DNA from: an uncultured Pelagimonas sp.
GTDB lineage: Bacteria; Pseudomonadota; Alphaproteobacteria; Rhodobacterales; Rhodobacteraceae
Assembly: GCF_947498515.1 (NCBI RefSeq)
Contig: NZ_CANMKO010000013.1
Coordinates: forward strand, 62,001-126,000
Length of the DNA stretch: 64,000 nucleotides
Reading direction: 5' to 3'
Numbering within the stretch: position 1 is the stretch's first letter; each line of letters starts with the position of its first letter. Positions 36,989-44,661 of the stretch are shown in pieces. The notes beneath the pieces are model-generated. The model had not been told where the DNA came from. It ran no database searches and saw nothing but the letters and a program-made list of their open reading frames with translations. The translations under genes and the position numbers were made by a program.

Positions 36989-37822
36989 ATGTCAGATTAC
37001 AGTCCCAAAAAATACGTGCTTCTCATCGATGAAAGCGGTGACCAAGGTCTTGAAAGAGTTATGACTGATGGAAACCCTTATGGTGCGTCATCCTATTTGA
37101 CCATGGGAGCCACCCTAGTACCCACCGATTTTCTAGATAGCTTTCGGGAGACACTAAGTGCTATCTCCGACACTATTGGGGCCAAGGAACTCCACTGTGT
37201 CGACTTAAACCATTCTCAAATTTCCTATCTGGCAAAAGAAATAGCTAAACTGCGAATGCTATGCTTTGGAGTTGTTTCCAAAAAATTGACTCTGGGCAGT
37301 TACAAAGACGAGTTGTCGGAAACCGCACAGGCACAGGATTATTACAACAAGTGCAGCCAATATCTATTCGAACTAGTTTGTGGCTTCATGGCACTGAATG
37401 ATATTAAATCCTCAGACATCTCAATTGTATTTGAGGAAAAGAGAGGGCATGACTATCAAAGGCAAGCTCGCTATCTAAACGCTGTTGCAAACAAACCAAT
37501 TGACAAGAGAGCAGCTAAGTTAAACCATCTTTCGCCATTTATAATTGATGCAAAACCAAAAGATGCAGAGCCTCTTTTGGCAATCGCAGATTGCGTCGCA
37601 TATGGGCTACATAAGGCAATTTGCTCTGAAAACAATCGCCTTCAGTTGACCGAACAACGGTACCTTAGGGAGCTCAAGGGTAAGTTCTACAAATGCCCCG
37701 AAACTGGGAAAATTGCAAACCATGGAATCAAGTTTATTAAGGGCCCATATCAAATGGCTCTCAAAGGCAGCCACCTCGAATTTGTTTTGAAGTTCTACCG
37801 TGAAAACAAGCCCACAAATTAG
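36989..37822 (+). CDS. DUF3800 protein
   Basis: The 277-residue protein begins with the DUF3800 signature LLIDESGD (residues 11-18) and has a later acidic IADCVAYGLHKA helix, a layout thought to be an RNase H-like nuclease fold with catalytic acids at D14, E15 and in the late IADC. Family members recur in phage-defence and mobile regions but function is not established. The gene is clearly AT-richer than its surroundings and follows a terminator, so it looks horizontally acquired. Two GC-rich hairpins lie just downstream. Confidence 0.85.
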   Translation: MSDYSPKKYVLLIDESGDQGLERVMTDGNPYGASSYLTMGATLVPTDFLDSFRETLSAISDTIGAKELHCVDLNHSQISYLAKEIAKLRMLCFGVVSKKLTLGSYKDELSETAQAQDYYNKCSQYLFELVCGFMALNDIKSSDISIVFEEKRGHDYQRQARYLNAVANKPIDKRAAKLNHLSPFIIDAKPKDAEPLLAIADCVAYGLHKAICSENNRLQLTEQRYLRELKGKFYKCPETGKIANHGIKFIKGPYQMALKGSHLEFVLKFYRENKPTN

Positions 37823-37828
37823 TGCTCC

Positions 37829-37874
37829 GCCCGGCAAAGCCGGGCAGCCCCCGACCGCCCCCATGGGCGGGGGC
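37829..37874. terminator. Two tandem GC-rich hairpins after the DUF3800 gene
   Basis: GCCCGGC-AAA-GCCGGGC (37829-37845), then CCGCCC-CCAT-GGGCGG (37855-37870) within an outer GCCCCC/GGGGGC pair. These follow the DUF3800 stop by 6 bp. The sequence style resembles short GC-rich palindromes common downstream of genes in Rhodobacteraceae. Confidence 0.65.
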
Positions 37875-37949
37875 TTCTCCCCCACCCGCGGCCGGGGTTT
37901 GCCCTAACCACATCGCCGCACCAATGACACTGGTCTTCCTAGTGCCGCG

Positions 37950-38366
37950 TCACTCCCGCTCCACCTTAAACCGCTTCGAAAACTTCCACGGCTGTGTTGT
38001 GATCAGCACCGGATCGTCCGCCCATGGGTCACGCCCGCGGGCCGCTTGGTCCAAAACCCGATCCGTCCGATCCTCACCGCCCACCGATTGCCCCGCAGTC
38101 AACCGCGCCAACTCCTCAGCCGCTTGCACCGATTTCGCCGCGCGCCAGCGCGAGTATTCCCGTTCCAACTCATTGGCTTTTTGCGTCTCGACCTTGCCCA
38201 ACAAAGCCTCCAGCATTTTGAGTTGATAAAACGGGATCACCGCCGCCACATGTTTGCCATGCCGGGTGAGCCACAAATGCCCGCCCTGCTCTTCGACCCA
38301 TTTCAGCCGCTTTCCCGCCTCCTCACGAAACTGTGAGATGGCGATACGCTGATATTCATGCTCCAT
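37950..38366 (-). CDS. Phd/YefM-like antitoxin-domain protein, no toxin partner
   Basis: The 138-residue protein starts with a Phd/YefM-like segment (AISQFREEAGKRLKWVE, then LWLTRHGKHVAAVIPF, residues 8-47): such domains bind promoter DNA and inhibit a toxin. It has an unusually long charged C-terminal half with no recognised domain. No toxin ORF adjoins it: downstream are GC hairpins, upstream an inverted repeat. It may be an orphan regulator. ATG at 38366. Confidence 0.7.
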   Translation of the reverse strand: MEHEYQRIAISQFREEAGKRLKWVEEQGGHLWLTRHGKHVAAVIPFYQLKMLEALLGKVETQKANELEREYSRWRAAKSVQAAEELARLTAGQSVGGEDRTDRVLDQAARGRDPWADDPVLITTQPWKFSKRFKVERE

Positions 38367-38393
38367 GGTGGCAGCCCCAGATGTCTATTCCCG

Positions 38394-38502
38394 ATCTGTC
38401 CGAAACAGGGCTAGAATCAGACAGATTGCGTGATCCGGGGCCCCAGTTCCCTCCGCGAACCCCGATGCAATCTCCCCCAAACAAACCCTGTTTCGGACAG
38501 AT
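38394..38502. repeat. Long inverted repeat, 17-bp arms
   Basis: ATCTGTCCGAAACAGGG (38394-38410) is exactly complementary to the sequence at 38486-38502, with a 75-bp interior holding a further GACAGATTGC copy near 38419. It lies between the Phd-like gene and the DUF1353 gene. Confidence 0.8.
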
Positions 38503-38571
38503 TGCACCTTACGCAATGGTAAACGCCCAGAGGTTAATCCACCGGGCGTTCCATTAACAAATTCTGCAAGG

Positions 38572-39381
38572 TCAGATCTGACAGGCCGTTCCACACCCTG
38601 GATCTACTGGATCATAGGGATCGTAAGGGTCATAGGGTTCATAGGGCTCTTCGAAGTAGTCATGCGGTTCTTCCACCGCTTCTGATGGGTTATCTTCAAG
38701 ACGCGGAATGGTTGTCAGCAAATGGAATTCCCATTTGCGCAAATAGGCATCCAACTGCGGCAACGTCGGCTTAGACGTTGAAATATAAGACTTTGTCGCA
38801 CGCATTGCGGTTTGAAGTTCCGCCGTGTCCACCTCGTCCCAACGGTTGGTGATTTCCCAACGAGGACCGCCAAGCCAGACGGCGGCATACATCAACTTGG
38901 CGCGAAACTCTGGTGTTCCACCGACAATCAACCCGTCATAGAACATCCGGTGCACGTCTTCCCAACGGCCATCATGCCACCGCGTACCGGCCTCATTGCC
39001 GATCCCGCAATAAGCATCATGAACCGCCGCCGCATTGACGTATTCCGGCGATGTCGGCTTGCCCACAATCGTGGTGAAAATCTCGGGAATAGATGCGCCA
39101 TCGGTCAAGGTTCCGCGCGGCGCTACCCAGTTACGCCCTTGAGAATCAACGAAATTCATTGTCGCCGCGGTTGGGAAGAACTTGTAGGGGCGGCGTTGAA
39201 TTGTCACCGGCTTTGGTTCAACCCGCAGCGGATCCTGATCAAAGCTACATCCCCCTTCTGGGCGGGTGAAACAGGACACTTCCGGCAGGTCGGTGTTCTG
39301 CGCTTTTTGCAGCACCGCAATGGGGTCACATGCGCTCAATGCCAATGCGCAGGCCCCAAAGATTCCAAATCTCAACATCAT
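38572..39381 (-). CDS. DUF1353 lipoprotein
   Basis: The 269-residue protein has a lipoprotein signal (FGIFGACALALSACD, lipobox LSAC). A DUF1353 domain follows (about 65-165) with TLTDGASIPEIF and AAAVHDAYC, a pattern shared with phage tail-associated putative peptidases. The C-terminus is a repetitive acidic tail (YEPYDPYDPYDPVDP) ending CGTACQI. DUF1353 is often phage-linked; here it is a stand-alone envelope protein. Role unknown. Confidence 0.8.
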   Translation of the reverse strand: MMLRFGIFGACALALSACDPIAVLQKAQNTDLPEVSCFTRPEGGCSFDQDPLRVEPKPVTIQRRPYKFFPTAATMNFVDSQGRNWVAPRGTLTDGASIPEIFTTIVGKPTSPEYVNAAAVHDAYCGIGNEAGTRWHDGRWEDVHRMFYDGLIVGGTPEFRAKLMYAAVWLGGPRWEITNRWDEVDTAELQTAMRATKSYISTSKPTLPQLDAYLRKWEFHLLTTIPRLEDNPSEAVEEPHDYFEEPYEPYDPYDPYDPVDPGCGTACQI

Positions 39382-39545
39382 TTGATCCCAAAAAGACTAA
39401 AATACGCGCCAGACTTAAAAGAAATCCAAAACACCAATCAAGTGCACTTGGTTGATGAACTGCGCGACTCCCCCCAGAGGAGCCTGTCAATTTTACCAGA
39501 TGGTGGAGAAATGGGCAAACCTGCTCGGTTTCTGACCCAGATCAA

Positions 39546-39577
39546 AGATCACATAGCTAAATCAAAATATGTGATCT
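39546..39577. promoter_or_regulatory. Inverted repeat upstream of the small membrane gene
   Basis: AGATCACATA and TATGTGATCT form a perfect 10-bp inverted repeat with a 12-base spacer, ending 28 bp before ATG 39606. It could be a repressor site or a 5' leader hairpin. Confidence 0.5.
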
Positions 39578-39605
39578 ACAGCGTTATTCTTAAGGAGAAA
39601 TCACA

Positions 39606-39785
39606 ATGCTGCGCTTGGCCGGTATCTTGTATTCATTGATTTCAACCAGCTTGGCTGGCACATTCATCGTCGCGGTTTTGGTTGCAGGGCATGACACGCT
39701 CACGCCCATCCTAGCGGCTGCTTTGGTTGGATTTGTTTTGGCGCTGCCGGCGACCTGGTTCGTCACCAAAGCAATCTACAACTGA
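39606..39785 (+). CDS. 59-residue membrane protein
   Basis: ATG 39606 to TGA 39783-39785 encodes 59 residues with two hydrophobic helices (MLRLAGILYSLISTSLAGTF and ILAAALVGFVLALPATWFVT). AAGGAG lies 8 bp upstream, strong support for translation. Small proteins like this in roseobacters are often labelled CTP synthetase without good reason. It overlaps the convergent phosphatase gene by 10 bp at the 3' end. Function unknown. Confidence 0.8.
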   Translation: MLRLAGILYSLISTSLAGTFIVAVLVAGHDTLTPILAAALVGFVLALPATWFVTKAIYN

Positions 39786-40225
39786 TCTAGAAACGCGACG
39801 GCGCATTGTTCGATAAGATCAAGTGCCCCGTCAAAATCACGCGTGTAATAGGGGTCAGGCACATGGTCTGCCCCTGTTTGCGGCACGTGATCGGTGAATA
39901 AAACAAGCTCTGCCGTTGCGCCGGGTGGCTGCTCATGCCGAAGGTTGGCAAGGTTGTCTGCATCCATCGCGACAATCAAATCAAAATCAGTGAAGTCCGC
40001 CTTGTTCACCTGCCGGGCGCGCAAGGATGACATATCGTATCCGCGCGCCAATGCGGCTTGCTGCATGGCCCCGTAGGGCGGCTCACCGACATGCCAAGCC
40101 CCGGTACCGGCGCTGTCGATGTCGATATCTACACCGCGTTTTTCCGCCATGCGTCGCGTGACTGCTTCGGCCGAGGGCGAGCGGCAAATATTTCCCAAAC
40201 AGACAAAGAGGATACGTGTGGTCAT
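39776..40225 (-). CDS. Low-molecular-weight protein tyrosine phosphatase
   Basis: The 149-residue enzyme has the C-x5-R-S catalytic loop in VCLGNICRSP (residues 8-17) and the general-acid DPYY near 123-126. It dephosphorylates tyrosine or low-molecular substrates in the cytoplasm. Neighbours give no pathway clue. Confidence 0.93.
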   Translation of the reverse strand: MTTRILFVCLGNICRSPSAEAVTRRMAEKRGVDIDIDSAGTGAWHVGEPPYGAMQQAALARGYDMSSLRARQVNKADFTDFDLIVAMDADNLANLRHEQPPGATAELVLFTDHVPQTGADHVPDPYYTRDFDGALDLIEQCAVAFLDQL

Positions 40226-40368
40226 ACCCCTTGCCTACCGCGCAGGGGCCGACGACACAAGATGGGCCTAGGGTGAAACGGATCGCGACGCATGGCGTTT
40301 AGAGCCGGCCGATCCGAACAGAGACGTGAGGGCGAAACCCAAGGATACCAAGAGTTTCGCCCAAAGCA

Positions 40369-40854
40369 CTAGTTGTCTTTTTTCTTCATCATGCCGTGGC
40401 CCATACCGCCATGTTTGTCTTGGCGTTTCAGGTCCACGGGAATGTCGACGACAATGTCACCGGCCTTTTCAAAGGTCAGGGTCACCTTGACGGTCGCGCC
40501 CTCTTCCATTGGGCCGTTTAGCCCCATGAACATCACGTGGTCACCACCGCGCATCAACATATGTTTGCCACCCGCAGGGATTTCAAAACCCTCTTCGACA
40601 TGCATCATTTTCATGACGCCATCGCCCATGTCTTTGTGGGTGTGCAGTTCGACTTTTTTGGCAATATCAGAGGCAGCGGAGACCAGACGGTCGCCCTCGT
40701 CGCCAGTGTTTTCGATCACCATAAAGGCCGCGCCAGCTTTGGCGGATTTACCTGCTGAGCGCGCATAAGAGTCCATAACCATGATGTCAGCAAAAGCAGC
40801 GGAGGACAGGAGGGCAAACGCAGTTGCGCTTGCGAGAATCGCATTGAGTTTCAT
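40369..40854 (-). CDS. Periplasmic copper chaperone (PCuAC)
   Basis: This 161-residue protein has a Sec signal (MKLNAILASATAFALLSSAA) and the PCuA(C) copper site: VELHTHKDMGDGVMKMMHVE, a Met pair, and later KHMLMRGGDHVMFMGL. It ends in a His/Met-rich tail (DKHGGMGHGMMKKK) that could bind extra copper. PCuAC delivers Cu(I) to cytochrome oxidase. It is 51 bp after the DUF2946 gene, probably one transcript. Confidence 0.9.
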   Translation of the reverse strand: MKLNAILASATAFALLSSAAFADIMVMDSYARSAGKSAKAGAAFMVIENTGDEGDRLVSAASDIAKKVELHTHKDMGDGVMKMMHVEEGFEIPAGGKHMLMRGGDHVMFMGLNGPMEEGATVKVTLTFEKAGDIVVDIPVDLKRQDKHGGMGHGMMKKKDN

Positions 40855-40905
40855 TGGAAAAACTTCCTTGGTCTTGAGATCGTGAATGTCGGATTTCGGC
40901 TAGGT

Positions 40906-41256
40906 TCAGACCAGAACCGGAGGCCCGCGGGCGCTTGCCGCAGGGGCCGAGCGCCCATATGCTCTTGTTGTTTCAAGGACATATACCGAGGTGATCCAAA
41001 GACGCGCCAGGAGCGGAACGCGCGCGGCGCTCTCGCCTTCAAGGCTGATTGCTGTGGCGAAATCGGGGCAAATCACCGGCGGGCCGGTTGGGTTGCCTTC
41101 GGCGTCCACAGGCTGTGATACAACGCCAAGCCCATGACAAATCTCGATCTCGCCAACGGCCATAGCCTGCCCCTGCGCGACAACCATTGTCTGGCTGGTC
41201 AACGCAAGGATCAGGACCAGCGCAAGCGCGCTCAGAGATCGTAGGATCACATTCAT
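40906..41256 (-). CDS. DUF2946 protein
   Basis: The 116-residue protein begins MNVILRSLSALALVLILALT, a signal or anchor, followed by EICHGLG and PPVICPDF, the paired Cys segments of the DUF2946 family often found next to PCuAC and TonB-dependent copper receptors. Probable role in copper handling (inference from neighbourhood). ATG 41256 is preferred over a TTG 7 codons earlier. Confidence 0.75.
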   Translation of the reverse strand: MNVILRSLSALALVLILALTSQTMVVAQGQAMAVGEIEICHGLGVVSQPVDAEGNPTGPPVICPDFATAISLEGESAARVPLLARLWITSVYVLETTRAYGRSAPAASARGPPVLV

Positions 41257-41344
41257 CACCCGCTGGTATAGGCCCAATAGACGGCACGTAAAAGTGACAA
41301 ATGGCGGCAGGTTTTTATCCTGCCGATCTTTGCCGAAACCCGAC

Positions 41345-42235
41345 CTATGTGCGCGTCACACCATTACGCTTGGCAACAAAATCAACCAGATGAGGGATGT
41401 AGTCCTGATCCCCGTCGCCCCCGGCAGAACAGGCCATGGCAAAGCTGTTCTTGGCGGCATTGCCGATCGGGTTGGCCATGCCAGCGGCATCCGCCATGCT
41501 TTCGAGATAGCGCAGGTCCTTGAGTGCATTGGTCAGTGTGAACTTGTGCGACTCGCGGTTGCCCTCAAGCGCATACCCCATAAAGGTCTGGTAAAACCCG
41601 CAATCCATGCGGCTACCTCGGATAGCGTTGTCGAAAACTTGCGTCGAAATTCCGACCTTTTCCCCCAAGGCCAGCGCCTCGGAGTAAAGCGCCGCGTAGC
41701 CCAAGGACAAGAAGTTGTTGAGCAGCTTCATCTTGTGGCCATCCCCCGGCCCGCCAACATGGACAACCGTTTCGGCCCAAGCATCGACCACCGGTTTGAG
41801 ACGATTGAACACCACATCCGTCGCCCCAATCAGCGCCGTCAGCTTGCCCGCCTCGGCCTGAATGGGCGTTCCACCCAATGGCGCATCGACAAGATGAAAC
41901 CCTTTGCCCTCAAGCGTTTCGCCGAGTTTCAAGGTCGAGACCGGGTCCGAGGTTGAGCAATCCACAATGATCGCCCCGTCGGGCAAACCTTTGACCAAGT
42001 TCGACACCACAGCTTCGACCTGAGGCGATCCGGGCAGACACAAAAAAACAATGTCGCTCGCCTTGGCGAGATCGACCACCGAGCCGGCTTCGGATGCGCC
42101 AAGCGCAACAAGGTCATCGACCGGTTCGCGATTGCGGTGGCCCAAAATCGTTAGGTCATAGCCCTTGGCCATGATGTTCTTGGCCATGCCGTGCCCCATT
42201 AGGCCGACGCCAAAAAATCCAATTGCCTCTGTCAT
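41345..42235 (-). CDS. 3-hydroxyisobutyrate dehydrogenase-family NAD(P) oxidoreductase
   Basis: The 296-residue enzyme has the Rossmann motif GFFGVGLMGHGMAKN (residues 6-20), the substrate signature FHLVDAPLGGTPIQAE and catalytic Lys in GDGHKMKLLNNF. It belongs to the beta-hydroxyacid dehydrogenases; the substrate (3-hydroxyisobutyrate, tartronate semialdehyde or similar) cannot be fixed from sequence. It follows a VOC protein in the same direction by 78 bp. Confidence 0.9.
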   Translation of the reverse strand: MTEAIGFFGVGLMGHGMAKNIMAKGYDLTILGHRNREPVDDLVALGASEAGSVVDLAKASDIVFLCLPGSPQVEAVVSNLVKGLPDGAIIVDCSTSDPVSTLKLGETLEGKGFHLVDAPLGGTPIQAEAGKLTALIGATDVVFNRLKPVVDAWAETVVHVGGPGDGHKMKLLNNFLSLGYAALYSEALALGEKVGISTQVFDNAIRGSRMDCGFYQTFMGYALEGNRESHKFTLTNALKDLRYLESMADAAGMANPIGNAAKNSFAMACSAGGDGDQDYIPHLVDFVAKRNGVTRT

Positions 42236-42313
42236 CTTTCCCTCCCCAAAACGCTGGGTCAGGCTGACCTGATCACATCACAAAGTAAATGCATTGCGGC
42301 CCGAATTTCGCGC

Positions 42314-42811
42314 TTAACTATAAGCTCCGGATGAATAGGTCAGTTCGTAAGAGTGGCTGTAGAGTTCAAAAACTATGCCAAAGGGGTCTTCGACATAGAC
42401 CATGCGATAGGGTTTTTCGCCGGGATAATAATGGCGAATGGGCATACGTTGTTTGCCGCCCGCCGCGACGATCTTTGCAACCAGTCCCTCGACATCGGGG
42501 TCTTGAATGCAAAAATGAAACGTGCCGTTGCGTCTGAAATCAATGTTGTTGTCGGGTGCGTAATTTCCATCAAACTCAAAAAGCTCAATCCCGATACGGT
42601 CAGCGGTTGCCATATGCGCAATGCGCAACTTCTTCCAATCTGGCCCGAAAACATCCGTACACATTGTGCCGATGTCGCTGTCGTCTTCGACCACATCAGT
42701 CGGTGCCATAATGGTGTAAAACCCCATCACGTCAGAATAAAACTTAACGGCCTTGTCCACGTCGGGAACCGAAAGACCAATATGTGAGAACGTTCTGGGG
42801 TATTGCGTCAC
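42314..42811 (-). CDS. VOC-family protein (glyoxalase/lactoylglutathione lyase-like)
   Basis: The 165-residue protein has the VOC start FSHIGLSVPDVDKAVKFYSD and a late metal-ligand strand VEDPFGIVFELYSHSY. Metal ligands His10, Glu-type in IGIELFEF, and the late Glu are in place for a divalent-metal enzyme. The reaction is not determinable; it may work with the neighbouring dehydrogenase. Confidence 0.85.
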   Translation of the reverse strand: MTQYPRTFSHIGLSVPDVDKAVKFYSDVMGFYTIMAPTDVVEDDSDIGTMCTDVFGPDWKKLRIAHMATADRIGIELFEFDGNYAPDNNIDFRRNGTFHFCIQDPDVEGLVAKIVAAGGKQRMPIRHYYPGEKPYRMVYVEDPFGIVFELYSHSYELTYSSGAYS

Positions 42812-42903
42812 GAGAGCTCCAATCAGCTATAAAACAACGGCTTGATTGAAGATGTAGCGCGCACCGCCCCTTTTCCAAACCCACGGCGGCACGTGTGCAA
42901 CGC

Positions 42904-42936
42904 AAAACCCCCGCCAAGGTGCCTTGGCAGGGGTTT
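42904..42936 (-). terminator. Terminator of rpmB
   Basis: On the minus strand a stem of GCCAAGG/CCTTGGC extended by CCCC/GGGG is followed by TTTT. It lies 43 bp after the rpmB stop. Confidence 0.85.
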
Positions 42937-42978
42937 CACAAATCTAGTGCCGATCTGGCAGGGTCTCAGAGCAACAGC

Positions 42979-43269
42979 TTAGGCTGCGGCGGTCTGGGCC
43001 TTGGCGATCTCTTTTTTGACCTTCAGAGCGCGGTCGGACAGTTCAACGTCCTTGGCTTTGGCCAGGAACTTGTCCAAGCCACCACGGTGGTCAACAGAAC
43101 GCAGAGCGTGCGCAGAGATGCGCAGCTTAACGCCACGGCCCAATGTCTCGGACTGCAGAGTTACGTCATTCAAGTTGGGCAGAAAGCGACGCTTTGTTTT
43201 GTTGTTAGCGTGGCTTACGTTGTTGCCCGACATCGGGCCCTTACCGGTCAATTCGCAAACGCGCGACAT
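42979..43269 (-). CDS. rpmB: 50S ribosomal protein L28
   Basis: The 96-residue basic protein begins [20 protein letters not shown] and has the L28 core [11 protein letters not shown] and [19 protein letters not shown]. It belongs to the large ribosomal subunit. A perfect 7-bp hairpin lies 23 bp upstream of its start. Confidence 0.97.
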   Translation of the reverse strand: MSRVCELTGKGPMSGNNVSHANNKTKRRFLPNLNDVTLQSETLGRGVKLRISAHALRSVDHRGGLDKFLAKAKDVELSDRALKVKKEIAKAQTAAA

Positions 43270-43291
43270 GGGTTCATCCTCATCGTATCAG

Positions 43292-43311
43292 GGCAAGGAT
43301 GCGGCCTTGCC
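43292..43311 (-). promoter_or_regulatory. Leader hairpin upstream of rpmB
   Basis: GGCAAGG-(6)-CCTTGCC ends 22 bp before the rpmB start codon, so it would lie in the mRNA leader. It could be a translational control element or a DNA-binding site. Confidence 0.45.
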
Positions 43312-43461
43312 AATGTCAAAGGGCGCCATTCGAAGCAAAAGTATCAAGGTCACCGGGCATAGCCCAAAGTGATTCCCCAAAACACCCTGCCCGAGGTGGC
43401 ACCCGGAATCTGGTCGGGGTGGCATAGACTCACGCCCGCCCCACGTCAAGGGCATGCGGGG

Positions 43462-44445
43462 CTATTCCAGATAAAGATGTTCTTTCAACAGGGCCTGCGC
43501 CGCAGCAGAGGGTGTTAACCGGCCATTTTCCACCTGTGACCCAAGGTCCGTCATGATCCCACGGATTGGTTCCTTGGCCAATCGCGCCAACAAACGTTCG
43601 CGCACCTCGGCCTCAAACCAATGGCGCGCTTGGGCCGCCCGACGGGCCGAGAAATGGCCGTTCTCTTGACGCCAGCTGTTGAGCTCGGTCATCGCCTCCC
43701 ACGCCGTATCAAGGCCATTCTGCTCGACGGCGGAGACGGTCAAAGCCTTGGGGAACTCCTGAGGGTCCTGCGGGCGCTTACGCAACAAACGCAACGCCCC
43801 GGCATAATCGGCACAGGTGCGCATGGCGGTGTGTTTGAGATCGCCATCCGCCTTGTTGACCAACAAGATGTCGGCCATCTCCATGATGCCGCGCTTGACC
43901 CCTTGCAACTCATCACCGCCGGCGGGGGCCAGCAGCAACAAGAACAAGTCCGACATTTCCGACACCATGGTTTCGGATTGCCCCACACCCACGGTTTCGA
44001 TCAGGATCACGTCAAATCCGGCGGCTTCGCAAAGATCAATCGCTTCGCGGGTGCGCCGCGCCACACCGCCAAGCTGAGTTTGCGATGGTGAAGGGCGAAT
44101 AAAGGCGTTCTTATCGCGGCTTAGCCGCTCCATCCGGGTCTTGTCGCCAAGGATCGAGCCACCAGAACGTGCCGAACTGGGATCAACCGCCAGAACAGCG
44201 ACCCGAAGCCCCTGCCCTGTCAGCATCATGCCAAAGGCCTCGATAAAGGTCGACTTGCCGACCCCCGGCGTACCCGACAGACCAATTCGCAGCGCCGTGC
44301 GATTGTGACCGCGCAGGGCTTCCAGCAATGCCAGCGCCTGTACACGGTGATCGTCCCGGCCGCTCTCGACCAATGTAATGGCCCGCGCCAGCGCCCGTCG
44401 GTTGCCCGCCAGCACCTGTTCGGCCATGGCTTTTGTATCCTGCAT
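43462..44445 (-). CDS. meaB: MeaB, GTPase chaperone of methylmalonyl-CoA mutase
   Basis: This 327-residue G3E GTPase has Walker A GLSGTPGVGKST, the Mg loop DPSSARSGGSILGDKTRM and the base-recognition VNKADGD. MeaB protects and reactivates the B12-dependent methylmalonyl-CoA mutase in propionate metabolism. The mutase is not in the window. Confidence 0.95.
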   Translation of the reverse strand: MQDTKAMAEQVLAGNRRALARAITLVESGRDDHRVQALALLEALRGHNRTALRIGLSGTPGVGKSTFIEAFGMMLTGQGLRVAVLAVDPSSARSGGSILGDKTRMERLSRDKNAFIRPSPSQTQLGGVARRTREAIDLCEAAGFDVILIETVGVGQSETMVSEMSDLFLLLLAPAGGDELQGVKRGIMEMADILLVNKADGDLKHTAMRTCADYAGALRLLRKRPQDPQEFPKALTVSAVEQNGLDTAWEAMTELNSWRQENGHFSARRAAQARHWFEAEVRERLLARLAKEPIRGIMTDLGSQVENGRLTPSAAAQALLKEHLYLE

Positions 44446-44661
44446 GATGCGCCTCCCGTCTTCGCGCCGTGTTGTGCCCGCAACCCGCCCCTTTTGTCCA
44501 GTGACGCCCCGCCGCAGCCTGTCGTGTTCGTCGAAAATTTTAGGCTCTGGGAAACAGTTTGTGGATCAAAACGGACAATTGAAAACGTCGTATTGGCGCC
44601 ACATTCGCGGCGCATCCCAAGTGGTGAACCTAGCTTTTTCATGTCTGCCAAGGAGGCCCGC

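Noticed and set aside
44305-44661. Upstream extension of the RTX gene frame to 44305
   Set aside because: It lies antisense inside meaB, and ATG 44662 has a strong AAGGAGG ribosome site.
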